A DNA stretch of 64,000 bases, taken from positions 1-64,000 of the forward strand of contig JABWCN010000009.1 of assembly GCA_013359135.1 (NCBI GenBank), read 5' to 3'. The position numbers and the translations under genes were made by a program. How positions within the stretch are numbered: position 1 is the first letter of the stretch; each line of letters opens with the position of its first letter. This document shows positions 63,179 to 64,000 of this stretch, piece after piece. The notes beneath the pieces were generated by a model. The model had not been told where the DNA came from. It made no database searches and worked only from the letters and a program-made list of their open reading frames with translations. Source of the DNA: Pseudobdellovibrionaceae bacterium (GTDB lineage: Bacteria; Bdellovibrionota; Bdellovibrionia; Bdellovibrionales; Bdellovibrionaceae).

Positions 63179-64000
63179 TTATTTGATTATAATCGCTGCG
63201 TTGTTTGTCTTCACTTCAATTTTAGTCAGAGTTTTCTCACCCAAGGTTCTTCCCTTGAAAGAGCTTTCTTGTTTGTTCTTGTTTGGCCTCATCGCTCCAG
63301 GTAAATACACATCTCCTTCCTGAGCTTTTAAATTTAAGAAAACACCGGTAACCCCATTAGTATTTACAAAAACCTTCCCTGCTTTGGTTCGAGCTATAAG
63401 CTCACTGTCTTTCGTCAAACGCACTTCCAAATTAGCATCTTCAGAAGTGAATTCTAAACGCCCCTGATGACTTATGGAAGAAACACTTCCCTTAATTGCA
63501 TCAATAACCATCCCCCCGGAAGTTTGACTCAAGTTGATCTGGCCTTGGTAGCATTGTATTTGCTGATGTCCCTGATTTTTATCTTCTTCAAGCTTCAAAG
63601 TCTGTACCTTTATATCCATATCAAGGTTTGAGTTTTTAGCTACGGTTCTAAGCTGATCCCCTTCTACGATGACTTTGCCGCTGGAGTTTTCCCAACTGAT
63701 CTCACCCGAAGTCAAAAGTATATTTTCATCACCTTGAGAATTAACGATTCTTACTTTTCCGCTAATAGCATTCAATTTAAAATCTTTTTTCAAATTTTCT
63801 ATTTGTAAGTCCACTTTAGCTGCAAAAACACTGACGTTAATGCTTGGCACCTGAATTATAAGCTTTTGCCTCATAACATCATCTCTCCCTTGATCAAAAG
63901 TTTTTTCCTCTAGAGTGAGAATCTTTAGTCCATCTGTTTTAAAGCTCCATTGTGACTTATCTGTAATTCCAACAACCTTAATAGTTTTACCAGAATACTC
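63179..64000 (-). CDS. DUF4097-like beta-helix protein, N-terminus beyond the window
   Basis: The frame continues without a stop from the ATG at 63874 to the window edge, giving at least 273 residues, so the gene is cut by the edge. The sequence is a ladder of short beta rungs: LNAISGKVRIVNSQG, ILLTSGEISWENSSGKVIVEG, IQCYQGQINLSQTSGG, VIDAIKGSVSSISHQG, LEVRLTKDSELIARTKAGKVFVNTNG, and KIEVKTNNAAIIIK at the end. This fits the DUF4097 putative adhesin family. The signal peptide, if any, is outside. The role cannot be read. Confidence 0.7.
   Translation of the reverse strand, partial: EYSGKTIKVVGITDKSQWSFKTDGLKILTLEEKTFDQGRDDVMRQKLIIQVPSINVSVFAAKVDLQIENLKKDFKLNAISGKVRIVNSQGDENILLTSGEISWENSSGKVIVEGDQLRTVAKNSNLDMDIKVQTLKLEEDKNQGHQQIQCYQGQINLSQTSGGMVIDAIKGSVSSISHQGRLEFTSEDANLEVRLTKDSELIARTKAGKVFVNTNGVTGVFLNLKAQEGDVYLPGAMRPNKNKQESSFKGRTLGEKTLTKIEVKTNNAAIIIK

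Overview
The window is a low-GC, gene-dense stretch of a Gram-negative chromosome. Outer-membrane and periplasmic genes are plentiful: lipoproteins, DUF481, a TonB receptor and secreted proteases. The gene order pheS-pheT-ihfA-merR, two FlgT-like exported proteins, and several exported peptidases and hydrolases fit a member of the Bdellovibrionota or a related delta-proteobacterial-type lineage. This assignment is inference from content; no rRNA or tRNA gene was seen.

Layout. 1-2663 is an accessory patch bounded by two copies of a ~95-bp hairpin-containing repeat. It holds an IS200-type TnpA fragment, a frameshifted DUF457-type membrane metallohydrolase, a GC-rich HEAT-repeat gene and a small hypothetical gene. 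The right repeat copy supplies the first codons of an S33-type alpha/beta hydrolase. 4160-13562 is housekeeping on the minus strand: mscL after a DUF481 protein, and a run guaA-dnaE-(two FlgT-like proteins)-lipB. 13721-20034 carries dbpA, guaB, a gamma-carbonic-anhydrase-like protein, and miaB overlapping a DUF151-like gene. 20110-27632 is an envelope and accessory stretch: trypsin-like lipoprotein, exported glycosyltransferase-like protein, exported IucA/IucC-like protein, a beta-barrel candidate, a papain-like protein and a Tet-type MFS exporter. 27661-32504 is pheS-pheT-ihfA-merR. 34379-37240 holds two secreted cysteine peptidases (C1A and C11) separated by a strong terminator.

The most distinctive block is 37620-46540, a nine-gene plus-strand operon: secreted beta-helix protein, TonB-dependent receptor, ankyrin lipoprotein, ExbB, ExbD, two exported coiled-coil proteins, TonB and a TPR protein. 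It looks like a dedicated outer-membrane uptake machine with its own energiser, related to TonB2/TtpC systems but with the TtpC-like periplasmic part on a separate polypeptide.

46532-64000 contains exported alpha/beta hydrolases, a PMT-type glycosyltransferase next to an acyl-CoA synthetase, a dicarboxylate symporter, a YchJ-type SEC-C protein, the glyoxylate shunt (aceB-aceA), a methyltransferase, a very basic disordered protein with a Cys/His motif, and a DUF4097-like gene that runs off the right edge. Starts were adjusted where a Shine-Dalgarno sequence or signal peptide favoured an internal codon. Functions resting only on motif reading are marked as such.
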